64,000 nucleotides of DNA from JAIVJM01 sp963816985 (GTDB taxonomy: Bacteria; Acidobacteriota; Blastocatellia; Pyrinomonadales; Pyrinomonadaceae). A program made the position numbers and the translations under genes. How positions within the stretch are numbered: position 1 is the first letter of the stretch; every line of letters starts with the position of its first letter. Under the pieces are notes generated by a model. It worked only from the letters and a program-made list of their open reading frames with translations. It made no database searches and had not been told where the DNA came from. The DNA lies in the NCBI GenBank assembly GCA_963816985.1, contig CAWFMF010000004.1:4650001-4714000 (forward strand), read 5' to 3'. Shown here piece by piece: positions 1 through 8,155 of this stretch.

Positions 1-1283
1 CGCGTCACGAGGAGGCTGCGACCGCCGTCGGTCGGCTCGAAGGTGACGTTGAAGTCGGTCGCGCGGTCGCCCGCCGAACTCACGGTCAGACGCTCGCCCG
101 TCAGTCTCGCCGTCACGCGCGAGGCCATGCCGTTCGGCAACTGCTCGCGGCGCTCGCGACCGTCGGCGTCGAAGGTCGTCTGCGCGGCGCGAGACGAAGC
201 GATGGTCACGGACATCCCCTGCCGCTGGATGGCAATCATGTCGGGCGACTCAAGCCGCGGCATGATGTTGTCGAGGACGCGCTGCCGCTGGTTGTTGGGC
301 AGGTTGGCCGTGGCGCGCGTCGCGATGTCGCGCGCGTTGTCGCTGCGCGAGGGGTCGAGGCGGTACGTGCCCGTCAGGCCCGACGCGGTGTAGATGGGGC
401 CGCCCGGCGTCGTGGGCAGCGTGTTGGTGTCCCAGTTCCAAGCGACGCTGTAGGAGCTTGCCAGTTCGTTCAGGTCGGTGCGGAGCAGCGACCAGGTGTC
501 CTCGGCGCGGCGCGTCAGGTTGTTGCGGCGCATGAATTCGTCAATGAAGGCGGCGCGGCGGAGGACGTTCTCCACGTCGCCGGTCGCCGAGTTGCGGCTG
601 TTGAAGCGGTTGCGTAAGGCGTCGGTCGCCGCCTCGAAGTCGCGGATGAACTGGTTGACGTTGTTCTCGGCGCGCGTGCCGTCGTAGCGGCTGCGGTCGA
701 GCGCCGTGTCAACGCTCGCGCGGAACGTGTCGGTGCGGGTCTCGATGCGGCGGATGAGCTGGCGGAGCTGCGCGTCGCCCACCCGGTACGGGAGCCCCGA
801 AGTCGTTGTGCCGCCGCCGATGGTTCCCTGCTGGTTCCAACGCCAGTTGAGACCGTAGGCGCTGGCGAGCGCGTTAAGGTCGTTGCGCACCAACGTCCAG
901 TCGCTCACGACCCGCTGGTTGAGACGATTGTTGGTGACGAAGCTGTCAATGAAGTTCGCCTGCCGGAGCACGTTCTCCACGTCCGAGGCCACCGAGACGC
1001 GACGGTTGAAACGGTCGCGGAGCTGGTCGGTGGCGCTCTCGAAATTCTGGATGAAGGTGTTGATGTTGTCTTCGGCGTTCGTATTGTTGTAGCGGCTGCG
1101 GTCGAGCACGCGGTCCATGGTGGCGCGGAACCTGTCGGCTGACGTTTCCACGCGCTGGATGAGCGCGCCAATCTGCCGGTCGGTCATACGGTACGGGCGA
1201 CGTTGCGCCTGCGCCGCCGTGAGCCCAAGGCTCAGAATTGCGAACACGAGCGCGACGGAGATGGTCTGTCTGATTCTATTCAT
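1..1283 (-). CDS. Exported protein with a duplicated ~120-residue domain (3' end outside window)
   Basis: The reading frame runs off the left edge, so only the first 427 codons are visible. It starts at ATG 1283, preceded by a GGAGGG Shine-Dalgarno. Residues 1-26 form a signal peptide ending AQA. Two similar blocks follow (about residues 31-150 and 163-283). Each starts YR(M/V)xDxQ and contains LDRSRY, DVENVLR and (D/N)LN.LAS. Both look alpha-helical and are rich in Asp, Arg and Asn. A third region begins near YTASGLTGTYRLDPSRSDNA and looks beta-rich. I recognise no enzymatic motif. The internal duplication is seen directly; an envelope or extracellular location is inferred from the signal peptide. 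The function is unknown. Confidence 0.85.
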   Translation of the reverse strand, partial: MNRIRQTISVALVFAILSLGLTAAQAQRRPYRMTDRQIGALIQRVETSADRFRATMDRVLDRSRYNNTNAEDNINTFIQNFESATDQLRDRFNRRVSVASDVENVLRQANFIDSFVTNNRLNQRVVSDWTLVRNDLNALASAYGLNWRWNQQGTIGGGTTTSGLPYRVGDAQLRQLIRRIETRTDTFRASVDTALDRSRYDGTRAENNVNQFIRDFEAATDALRNRFNSRNSATGDVENVLRRAAFIDEFMRRNNLTRRAEDTWSLLRTDLNELASSYSVAWNWDTNTLPTTPGGPIYTASGLTGTYRLDPSRSDNARDIATRATANLPNNQRQRVLDNIMPRLESPDMIAIQRQGMSVTIASSRAAQTTFDADGRERREQLPNGMASRVTARLTGERLTVSSAGDRATDFNVTFEPTDGGRSLLVT

Positions 1284-1756
1284 CGGTCTTTTCCCTCCAA
1301 CTTATGTTTCCACTTTTCGCTATCAGAACTTGGCTGCCGGCTGCCCTCCGGATTGAGGACGCCTGCCCTGCTTCGGCTCATCTCGCGGGGAGGTGTATCG
1401 CACTATGGAGAGACATACACTTGAGCTACGCAAAGCATTCCTTACAAGCCATAAGAGGCAAGCACCATGCCGACGGACGCCGTTTCGTTCAAAAAGCCCT
1501 GATTCAAGCCGTAGGGAGTGAAAGGGAGAGGCGATGTCGTAGTTTGTGATTCAATAAAAACACGCGAGGGTTGCCGGAGTGTTAAACCCCGCGCCGTTTC
1601 GGACGCCGTGAGGGCTCAAATTCTGTACTCTAACGCATCTCGGATGTTCGGCTAGCGTACATCAAAAAACGCCATTTTAAGCCGGGATTTCGTGCGCTTG
1701 AGGGGCGGAAATGGCTCCCGTGTTATGCTGTTTCGGAGAAGGCGGAAGGAGAGACT
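1284..1756. other. Intergenic region without recognisable gene
   Basis: This stretch of about 470 bases separates two divergent genes, so it should hold both promoters. It is richer in A and T than its surroundings near 1540-1560 and 1660-1680. I found no convincing -35/-10 pair, no RNA gene and no coding frame in it. Confidence 0.5.
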
Positions 1757-2207
1757 TTGGAGACCAAAAAAAGCGACCACGCCGTCATCCATTCGGCGGG
1801 CGACGGAACTCTTCATCGGCATCAGTCCGAGCGGGCACGCGCAAGTGATAGAGACCAATTCCGCGCGGTCGAGCGCGGCGACGCCGATGGAGTTGCTGCT
1901 GCTCGCGCTCGGCGGCTGCACCGCCGTTGATGTCATCTCCATCCTGCGCAAGAAGCGCGAGCGCGTGACGGACTACCGCGTCGAAGTCCGTGGCGAACGG
2001 CGGGCCGAGCACCCGCGCGCCTACACGCGCATCGAGGTGCGGCACGTCGTTCGCGGGCACAACGTCTCGGAGCGCGCCGTCGCCTCGGCGATTGAGCTTT
2101 CCGAGACGAAGTATTGCAGCGTCGCGGCGACGCTCCGCCCCGGCGTCGAGCTGGCGACGAGTTACGAGATAGTCGAAGAGACGGAAGCGGAACGAGGCGG
2201 CGAGTAG
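1757..2207 (+). CDS. OsmC/YhfA family protein, reading frame broken by one base
   Basis: OsmC-family proteins are small, usually cytoplasmic dimers that reduce organic hydroperoxides with paired cysteines. The signature is clear: PMELLLLALGGCTAVDV and later SETKYCSVAATL, giving both redox cysteines. The N-terminus is split. A TTG start at 1757, just after AAGGAGAG, opens METKKSDHAVIHSAGDG, while the rest (LFIGISPSGHAQ onward) lies in the next frame. Deleting one base near 1803-1807 joins them into a normal family sequence. The downstream frame alone is open from 1692, but its first residues do not resemble the family. I think a one-base assembly insertion is more likely than a true pseudogene, because every conserved residue is intact. 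The gene stands alone. Confidence 0.8.
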
Positions 2208-2467
2208 TCGTTCGAGTCCGGCGACGCAGTTTCAACTTCAATCCGCCTGCTCGTCTTAGCGGGTGACGCGGAAGCAACAAGCGGCATCAAAGGGTCGCTT
2301 GGTCGGCGGCCACGGGTTGATTTTGACGAGAGCGCCGCCGTCAATTCCCTCCCCTTAATTTTGCGTGCGCGGGCGCGGCGGCGTTGATGCGAACACAAAG
2401 CCGACAACAGAAGCGGGCGGGTGAAATGCTCCCCCGCGTTCAATCCACTCAGGGTCACAGACTGAAA

Positions 2468-3955
2468 ATGTTCTTCCTTGCACATCAAGCATTGTTTCTT
2501 ATCGCGGCGCTCGCGCTCGCGCCTTCTTGCACGCGCGTTGACGAGACTCGTAACCCGGACGAAGCGGCGGCCATGTACGCGACCGCCGAGGCCATCGTCA
2601 TCCCGGCGGACGAGCAGACCGACGATGCGCTCGCCGTGACGCGGCGGATGGACGGCGCGAGCCGCGCCGCCGACGGCGGGCTGCCGCAGTTGACGCCGCA
2701 GGAGCACATGCGACGCGCGGGCATCTACCACGCCAACCGCGCCTTCGACGAGGCGCGCGCACACTGGCGCGCGGTCATCGAACGCTTCCCCGAAGACTCG
2801 AACGTCCCGGCGGCGCACTTCGGCGTCGGTCGCTCGCTCTTTCAGGAGCGGCGCTACGAAGAGGCCATGCCCGTCTTCGAGAATCTCGGAAACAGTTACA
2901 TCGAAACGCCCGCCGGACGCGACGGCTTCTACTACGTCGCCGCGACGCTCCTCCGGCTCGACCGCCCCGGCGAGGCCGCCGCGCGCTACGCCCAATATGC
3001 CGAACGCTTCCCGAACGGCGAGCGCATCGAGAACGCGCTCCTGAACGTCATTGACTCTCTGCGCGAGGCGGGGAAACCCGACGAGGCTCTGACGTGGATT
3101 GCGCGCACGCGCGAACGTTTCGCGGGCAAGCCGGCGGACGCGAGCGCGCTCTTCGCGCGACTCCGCCTCGAAGTGGCGCGCGGCGACTGGCAGGGGGCTT
3201 TGCGCTCAAGCGACGAGATGAGCCGCGCGCGACTGACGCGCGACGTGAACACGACGACGCCGGAAATCACTTACCTCCGCGCGTATAGTCTGGAACGTCT
3301 TGGACGGAAGGACGAGGCGCTCAGGGCTTACCAGTCAATCGGCGACAGCCTCGGCTCGTACTACGGCGCGCGCGCGACCGAGCGGATGCAGAATCTCGGC
3401 GCGGCGGGGAAGGCTTCGGCGGCGCAGAGGGAGAGTCGCGTGCGAAGCGACGTAGTGAAATCCGCCGGGGATTACCCCGCGCCGTTCCGCGAAATCATCC
3501 TCCGCTCGGTCGCTGGCCGGGGCGTTGATGCGCGGCTCGTGCTCGCCATCATGCGGCAGGAAAGTAGCTTCAACGCGCGCGCGAAGTCCCCGGCGGCGGC
3601 GCGCGGGCTCTTGCAGTTGACGCCGGAGATCGCGGCGAAGTACGCGACGCAGCTCAAGACCCCGCCGCCGCGCGAGGAAGACCTCTACCGCCCGGAAGTC
3701 AACGTCCTTCTGGGGAGCGCGTATCTCGCGGAGTTGGGGCGGATGTTTCCGGGTCTGCCGGAGGCCGTCGCCGCCTCCTACAACGGCGGCGAAGATAACG
3801 TCGTGCGGTGGGTGCGCCGCGCCACACACGACGACCCCGGCGTCTTCACTTCGGAAGTCGGCTTCACCGAGAGCAAGGATTACGTCAACAAGGTGATGGC
3901 GAACTTCCGCGCCTACAAGATGCTCTACACCGAAGACCTCAAGCCGAGGCGCTGA
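2468..3955 (+). CDS. Soluble lytic transglycosylase-like lipoprotein (TPR repeats + SLT domain)
   Basis: This enzyme cleaves the MurNAc-GlcNAc bond of peptidoglycan to leave 1,6-anhydro ends. I chose ATG 2468 because it opens directly into a signal sequence ending ALAPSC, a plausible lipobox. The frame continues upstream to a TTG at 2384, with another ATG at 2426. Residues about 60-290 are TPR-like helical repeats (FDEARAHWRAVIERFP, YEEAMPVF), as in the ring of Slt70. The C-terminal SLT domain carries catalytic Glu near residue 365 in RQESSFNARAKSPAAARGLLQ and the AASYNGG motif near 436-441. It is 495 aa long, shorter than E. coli Slt70. It converges on the next gene across a long palindromic repeat. 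Confidence 0.9.
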   Translation: MFFLAHQALFLIAALALAPSCTRVDETRNPDEAAAMYATAEAIVIPADEQTDDALAVTRRMDGASRAADGGLPQLTPQEHMRRAGIYHANRAFDEARAHWRAVIERFPEDSNVPAAHFGVGRSLFQERRYEEAMPVFENLGNSYIETPAGRDGFYYVAATLLRLDRPGEAAARYAQYAERFPNGERIENALLNVIDSLREAGKPDEALTWIARTRERFAGKPADASALFARLRLEVARGDWQGALRSSDEMSRARLTRDVNTTTPEITYLRAYSLERLGRKDEALRAYQSIGDSLGSYYGARATERMQNLGAAGKASAAQRESRVRSDVVKSAGDYPAPFREIILRSVAGRGVDARLVLAIMRQESSFNARAKSPAAARGLLQLTPEIAAKYATQLKTPPPREEDLYRPEVNVLLGSAYLAELGRMFPGLPEAVAASYNGGEDNVVRWVRRATHDDPGVFTSEVGFTESKDYVNKVMANFRAYKMLYTEDLKPRR

Positions 3956-3964
3956 ATCAAAGCA

Positions 3965-4184
3965 CGCCCCGAAGGGGCAGGAGATAATAGCCGGGGGCAA
4001 GCGAGCGATAGCGAGCGACGCCCCCGGTGCAGACCGCGAAAAGAGTTCGACCCTGAAGGGGTCGCAGATTCAACGTTGAATCTGCGACCCCTTCAGGGTC
4101 GAACCTTTTTTCTACGTATGACCGGGGGCGTCGCAAACTTCGTTTGCTTTGCCCCCGGCTAGTATCTTTATCCCCTTCGGGGAT
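3965..4184. repeat. 220-bp nested palindromic element, copy 1
   Basis: The core at 4045-4104 is a perfect 60-bp palindrome with no loop (two 30-base arms), containing CGACCCTGAAGGGGTCG. Flanking it are two small hairpins with CCGGGGGC/GCCCCCGG stems (about 3991-4026 and 4122-4159). At the edges CCCCGAAGGGG faces CCCCTTCGGGG. The whole element is therefore an imperfect palindrome with about 60-base outer arms. It fills the gap between two convergent genes. A second copy lies at 33866-34086. No transposase is present; this is a REP- or MITE-like dispersed repeat. Confidence 0.9.
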
Positions 4185-4185
4185 T

Positions 4186-4683
4186 TTACTGGCCGCTGCG
4201 TCTTCCTTTGCGCACCTCGCCTTTTTGTTTCGGGGGCGTGCGCTCGATGTCCACCGCCATCACGCCCACCATCGGCTCGTAACGCTCGTCCAATTCTGGC
4301 ATCGGCCTTGCGTATTGGCCCATGACGTAGTGCGTCGGCCTGAAGGCGTAGTTGAAGCCGACTCCGGTGAAGAAGCCGAGGACGGCGGAGGCGACGGCGG
4401 TCGTGATGCGCGAGACGCGGCGGCGGATGGCGCGCAGACCCGTGGGGCAGTCGCGCGTCAGAATCGTGCCGTCCGCGCGCCGGTAGAAGCGTATGCAGAG
4501 GCGGCTTTCGGTGTTGTTGATGAGAGTCTCGGCCTCGCGCCTCGACATGCCCGAAAGGTTGTAGACGTTGAGGTCGCATTGCTGGCAGAAGCGCACGCGG
4601 TCGTTTCCCGTCATGTTCTCCCACCCGGCGGAGCACGGCGCGGCGACCTTCACGCCTTCGAGCGGGTTTGAATGATTCGACAT
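4186..4683 (-). CDS. Small cysteine-rich single-span membrane protein, unknown function
   Basis: The 165-residue protein starts at ATG 4683 after a weak GGCAGGTG. The frame extends upstream to 4740, but those residues look non-coding. The N-terminal half carries C17, a C33-x-x-C36 pair, C63 and C79 in a compact domain (W21, VYNLSGMS, YRRADGT, LTRDCP), so a metal or redox site is plausible. One hydrophobic span lies at about residues 92-113, and a basic tail follows. The topology suggests a cytoplasmic Cys domain anchored in the inner membrane. I have an impression that similar short proteins occur in acidobacteria, but I cannot name a function. Its start lies about 70 bases after the stop of the next minus-strand gene (4753). 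Confidence 0.75.
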   Translation of the reverse strand: MSNHSNPLEGVKVAAPCSAGWENMTGNDRVRFCQQCDLNVYNLSGMSRREAETLINNTESRLCIRFYRRADGTILTRDCPTGLRAIRRRVSRITTAVASAVLGFFTGVGFNYAFRPTHYVMGQYARPMPELDERYEPMVGVMAVDIERTPPKQKGEVRKGRRSGQ

Positions 4684-4752
4684 CTCGACACCTGCCCTTT
4701 TAAGAAAGTTCTTATCCGTCTTAGACGCCCGCGCGCGCACTCTGTTCCAAAT

Positions 4753-5685
4753 TTACGGCTCCGGGCTGAAGCGCGGGTCTTCGAAGCCGCGCGCCCGCTC
4801 GCGCCGACGGAGCGTGTCCTCGTAGGGCCTCGGTCGGGGCAGCACGCCGAGTTTGTAGAGGGCGTCGCGGTACTCGTAGCGGATTGAGACCTCGGCGGCG
4901 GGGCGGCGTTCAAGGTCAACGTTAACGAAGCTCACTTGATGGTCAACCGAGCGACCGATGCCCGTCGCGGCGTGCTCGTCGTCTGGCGGCGGCGGTGCGG
5001 AGGGGCGGCGACCAACGCCGCTCTTCGCGCTCTCGCCCCGGTTCATTTGCGGCGCGGAGTCGTCTTTGCTCCGCCGTTCCGACGGGCGCGGCTGCGCGCT
5101 GCCGCCGTCCTCTTCGTCCCTGTAAATCGGCGGGACGACGGGCCGCGGGCGCGGCGTGTTCTCGCGGTAGAAGACGGCGGTGATGACGCCGAGGTCGGAG
5201 GCGCGTCCGAGTTTCGCGGCGTAGGAGTCGCGCTCGGTCGTGAAGTAGAAGCGGCGCGCGCGGCTCGAACTCATCTGCCAGCCGCCGATGCGGATGGTCT
5301 GGTACGGCTCGATGAGCCACTTGCTCGAATCCCAGCTCGAAGAGCGCCGCGCGTCAATCGTGTTGAGCCCGTCCACCGAGAGCGCGACGGCCACGCGGAC
5401 GGGCAGAGGGTTCCTGATTCTCAGCTCGTACTCCGCGCCCTCCGTCGCCTCGACGTAGCGACGCCCGCGCCCGTAGAGCGCCTCGCGCGGGTAGCCCTGC
5501 ACGAGCACTTCGACCTCGAAAGCGCTCTGGCGCGGATGCACGACGATTCTCTCCTGCACGACGGCCTTCGTCGCCGCCGCGCCGCCCACCGCCGAAGCCT
5601 TCGCTCCGTCGCCCGGCAAAGTCAAAGCACCGAAAACGAGTAACCCAAGACCGACCGGCGTCAGCGCCGTCCAAGCCCTTCGCAT
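4753..5685 (-). CDS. Exported protein of unknown function
   Basis: The start ATG 5685 sits eight bases after AGGAGG, so the longer upstream extension of this frame, which overlaps the VKOR gene, is rejected. The 310-residue product begins with a signal peptide (MRRAWTALTPVGLG and a hydrophobic core). A central conserved-looking domain (about residues 70-190) has VAVALSVDGLNTID, a GGWQM segment, FYFTTERDSYAAKLG and LGVITAVFYRE. That pattern resembles a periplasmic domain found in several proteobacterial hypothetical proteins. A Pro/Arg/Ser-rich linker leads to a second short domain (VSFVNVDLERRP) near the C-terminus. No catalytic motif is visible. It lies downstream of the DsbA/VKOR pair on the same strand with a 137-base gap. 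Confidence 0.8.
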   Translation of the reverse strand: MRRAWTALTPVGLGLLVFGALTLPGDGAKASAVGGAAATKAVVQERIVVHPRQSAFEVEVLVQGYPREALYGRGRRYVEATEGAEYELRIRNPLPVRVAVALSVDGLNTIDARRSSSWDSSKWLIEPYQTIRIGGWQMSSSRARRFYFTTERDSYAAKLGRASDLGVITAVFYRENTPRPRPVVPPIYRDEEDGGSAQPRPSERRSKDDSAPQMNRGESAKSGVGRRPSAPPPPDDEHAATGIGRSVDHQVSFVNVDLERRPAAEVSIRYEYRDALYKLGVLPRPRPYEDTLRRRERARGFEDPRFSPEP

Positions 5686-5822
5686 AACTTTCACCCTCCT
5701 TCCGGCATATCTCATGTCGGGTGAACGATTCGGCCAAGTCTTTCTTGCGCCCGGCTCTGCTAATTCGGCAAGACGCTCGTCTACGTGGTGGATGAAGAAG
5801 GGTTCGCGTCTCCCGTCCCGTC

Positions 5823-6326
5823 TCAGGCATAAAGACGACGCGCGCCGAAAAATCTTCGTCCGAGGACGACGAGCGCGAGGCACGTCGTCACGGCGGCGGA
5901 GACGAGGCAGTAGGTGCAGAAGGCTCGGAGCACGAAGGCCTGAACGTAGAGGAGATAGAGCGTGCCCGCGAACATCAGGGCGACGAGCGGCGCGAGCAGC
6001 GTCCGCGCCTTCGGGTAGCCGAAGGCCGCGAGCGTCGCGAGACTGAAGACCGTGAAGTAGGCGAGAGCGCCGAGGGCGGCGAGCGGCACGTCGCCCGGCA
6101 GCGTCGCGTAGCGACTCGAAAGCACCTCGTCGCAACCGCTGACGACCACGCACCTCACGCTCCGCCCCGAAAGATGCTCGACCGTCAGGTAGACCGAATC
6201 GAGCACTCCGACCAACGCGAGGAGCGCCGCCAAACCGTCCCAGAGCGCCGCGCGTCGCTCGTCGCGCGTCTCGACTTCATCCGCGTCGTCGTCCACGTCG
6301 GCGGGCTTTCGTTCTCTCTTGCTCAC
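5823..6326 (-). CDS. Vitamin K epoxide reductase (VKOR) family protein
   Basis: Bacterial VKOR homologues are integral membrane proteins that reoxidise a DsbA-like partner and pass electrons to quinone. This 167-residue protein has four or five hydrophobic spans, the loop cysteines C59 and C65 and the active-site CTYC at 137-140 near the last helix. The start is a GTG whose last bases overlap the stop of the upstream thioredoxin-fold gene (GTGA), so the two are probably translationally coupled. The N-terminal 25 residues are strongly acidic and basic and cytosolic. The pairing with a DsbA-like protein fits the known VKOR-DsbA arrangement in organisms that lack DsbB. Confidence 0.92.
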   Translation of the reverse strand: MSKRERKPADVDDDADEVETRDERRAALWDGLAALLALVGVLDSVYLTVEHLSGRSVRCVVVSGCDEVLSSRYATLPGDVPLAALGALAYFTVFSLATLAAFGYPKARTLLAPLVALMFAGTLYLLYVQAFVLRAFCTYCLVSAAVTTCLALVVLGRRFFGARRLYA

Positions 6327-7087
6327 TGAGGTTTCGCGGCCAACGCCGCCTCGACCTGCGCGCGCAGGCTCGGCTCCGAGAGCGACTGATCCGCCGTCAG
6401 CTCGCGCCCGTTGAGGAAGAGCGTCGGCGTTCCCTTCACGCCGAGCGAGCCGCCGCGCTCGGCGTCGGCGATGATGCGCGAGGTGACGGCCTGATTATCC
6501 ATGTCGGCCTTGAACTTCTCGACATCGAGCCCGACGCGGCTCGCGTAGCTCTGGAAGATGGGGCGCGGCTCCGGCGAGTCTTTCCACAAGTCCTGATTCT
6601 TGTAAATCATGTCGTTCATCTGCCAGAACTTGCCCTGCAAGCCAGCGGCCTCCGCCGCGCGCGCCGCCGTGAAGGCGTTCTTGTGAATCTGTTGCAGTGG
6701 GAAGTTGCGGAAGACGACGCGGACGCGGTCGCCGTGGTCGTCCACTATCTTTTGCAAGACCGGGTGCATGTTGCCGCACGGCGGGCACTGGTAGTCGGCG
6801 AACTCTTCGATGACGACCACCGCGTTCTGCCCGCCCTTCGTGTGCGGCGGCTGCGCGCCTGCCGCTCCCGCACGGCGCACGGGCGAGACGGGCGGGGCGG
6901 TCGCGGGGCTCGACGCGTTACTCGCCGTGGCGTTCGAGGGCGCGTTCGTCTGCGCAGGCACGTCCGCATCTTTCGGGCGCATCATCAGCGTCGCCCCGAC
7001 GACGACCGCCAGCAGGACAACTCCGATGATGACGAAGGGGAGATAGCTTTTCGACTTTTGTGGCTTCTGAGACTTCTGTGAACTCAT
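6323..7087 (-). CDS. Membrane-anchored DsbA-like thiol oxidoreductase
   Basis: The 254-residue protein starts at ATG 7087; a GTG 12 bases upstream is possible. A single N-terminal membrane segment (about residues 14-36) and an Ala/Pro/Asn/Ser linker lead to a thioredoxin-fold domain of the DSBA type. The active site CPPC is at 101-104 in FADYQCPPCGNMHPVL. The cis-Pro region is visible near the C-terminus (GVKGTPTLFLNG). It should introduce or shuffle disulfides in periplasmic proteins and be recycled by the VKOR gene that overlaps its 3' end by four bases. The many exported proteins in the window are plausible clients. Confidence 0.92.
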   Translation of the reverse strand: MSSQKSQKPQKSKSYLPFVIIGVVLLAVVVGATLMMRPKDADVPAQTNAPSNATASNASSPATAPPVSPVRRAGAAGAQPPHTKGGQNAVVVIEEFADYQCPPCGNMHPVLQKIVDDHGDRVRVVFRNFPLQQIHKNAFTAARAAEAAGLQGKFWQMNDMIYKNQDLWKDSPEPRPIFQSYASRVGLDVEKFKADMDNQAVTSRIIADAERGGSLGVKGTPTLFLNGRELTADQSLSEPSLRAQVEAALAAKPQ

Positions 7088-7395
7088 TCTTCCGGGCACC
7101 GTTTTCTTAAATTTTAATCAGCGAAAGCTTGACCCTGCTCGCCCCTCCGGAGACGCTTCAGCCGGAGGGCTTGCGGGGCGATTTCGGGCCGGAACATGGT
7201 AACACCTGCAATTCTTCGTTGAGAAACGCCCGCGCACGAACTTCTGGTTTTCGCGCGACTCTTTATCATGCGGCCCTGCGTGCCGAGAGGTTGTGTGTTA
7301 TTTTGGCGGCGTAGTCCGAAGACCAGCAGAACGCGGGGACGCCCACTCGGAGCGCGCTGAACGTGTGAACGAGGGGCGGAAGACCTTGGAGGCGA
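7088..7395. other. Intergenic region between divergent genes
   Basis: About 308 bases between the DsbA-like gene (minus) and the methyltransferase (plus). It must contain both promoters, but I could not pick a convincing one. No RNA gene or repeat stands out. Confidence 0.4.
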
Positions 7396-8052
7396 ATGAA
7401 CCACAGCGAAGCGACCACCACACAATTTCCCGAAAGCCCGGTCTCCATCTACGACCGTTTCACCAACCTCTACGACCTGATGTTCCGCATCAACGGCTAC
7501 GGGCGCTCAATCGAGAGATACCTGCGCGAGAGCCGACTGCCGCTCCCGAAGGGCGCGAGCATCCTCGACGCCGGGTGCGGCACGGGCCTCCTCACGCTCG
7601 CACTGCTCCGCGTCCTCGAACGCCCCGCGAAGATTACCGCCGTTGACCTCTCGGCGCGCTCGCTCCAGACCGCGCGCCGCGCCGTCGAGAAGTCCTCGCA
7701 GGCGAAGCCGCACACCATCTCCTTCGTCCGCGCCAACGTCCTCGGACTGCCCTTCCCCGACGACTCCTTCGACTTCGTGGTGACGAGCGGCGTGCTCGAA
7801 TACGTCCCGCTCCACGAAGGGATGCGGGAGCTGGCGCGCGTGCTCGCGCCCGGCGGCTACCTCCTCCACCTCCCCGTCCGGCCCTCGCCCATGAGCACGC
7901 TCCTCGAAGTCATGTTCCGCTTCAAGGCCCACCCGCCCGTCGAAGTCTCCGAACACACGGAAAGCTTCTTCCGCGTCATCGAGAACCACCACTTCCACCC
8001 CATCGAGCCCATCGGCTGGACGAAGACCGCCGTGCTGGCGCAAAAGACGTAA
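7396..8052 (+). CDS. Class I SAM-dependent methyltransferase
   Basis: A GGAGG lies a few bases before ATG 7396. The 218-residue protein has motif I ILDAGCGTG (about 56-64), a following acidic motif AVDLSARSL, and the motif near LPFPDDSFDFVVTSGVLEYV, all typical of the Methyltransf_11/25 families. The N-terminal segment IYDRFTNLYDLMFRI resembles small-molecule methyltransferases of the UbiE/phosphatidylethanolamine type, but the substrate cannot be read from the sequence. It stands alone and converges on the serine hydrolase across a heptad inverted repeat. Confidence 0.88.
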   Translation: MNHSEATTTQFPESPVSIYDRFTNLYDLMFRINGYGRSIERYLRESRLPLPKGASILDAGCGTGLLTLALLRVLERPAKITAVDLSARSLQTARRAVEKSSQAKPHTISFVRANVLGLPFPDDSFDFVVTSGVLEYVPLHEGMRELARVLAPGGYLLHLPVRPSPMSTLLEVMFRFKAHPPVEVSEHTESFFRVIENHHFHPIEPIGWTKTAVLAQKT

Positions 8053-8155
8053 ACGGTAAACCGTGACAGGTGAAAGACCGTAAACCGTGACAAGTGACAG
8101 GTGACAGGAGAAAGACTGTTCTTTCTTGTCACGGTTTACCCGTCACGGTTCACGG
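8053..8155. repeat. Heptad inverted repeat A (GTGACAG / GTAAACC words)
   Basis: The element begins right after the methyltransferase stop and includes the stop of the convergent serine hydrolase. Perfect 14-base arms lie at 8080-8093 and 8126-8139. The left side continues as period-7 repeats (AAGTGAC, AGGTGAC). More copies of the accgtga word flank the stem. It probably acts as a two-way transcription terminator. Confidence 0.85.

Noticed and set aside
4753..6153. A 466-codon minus-strand frame that extends upstream of 5685
   Set aside because: The part above 5685 overlaps the VKOR gene in another frame, is Arg-rich shadow sequence, and a strong AGGAGG site marks the real start at 5685.
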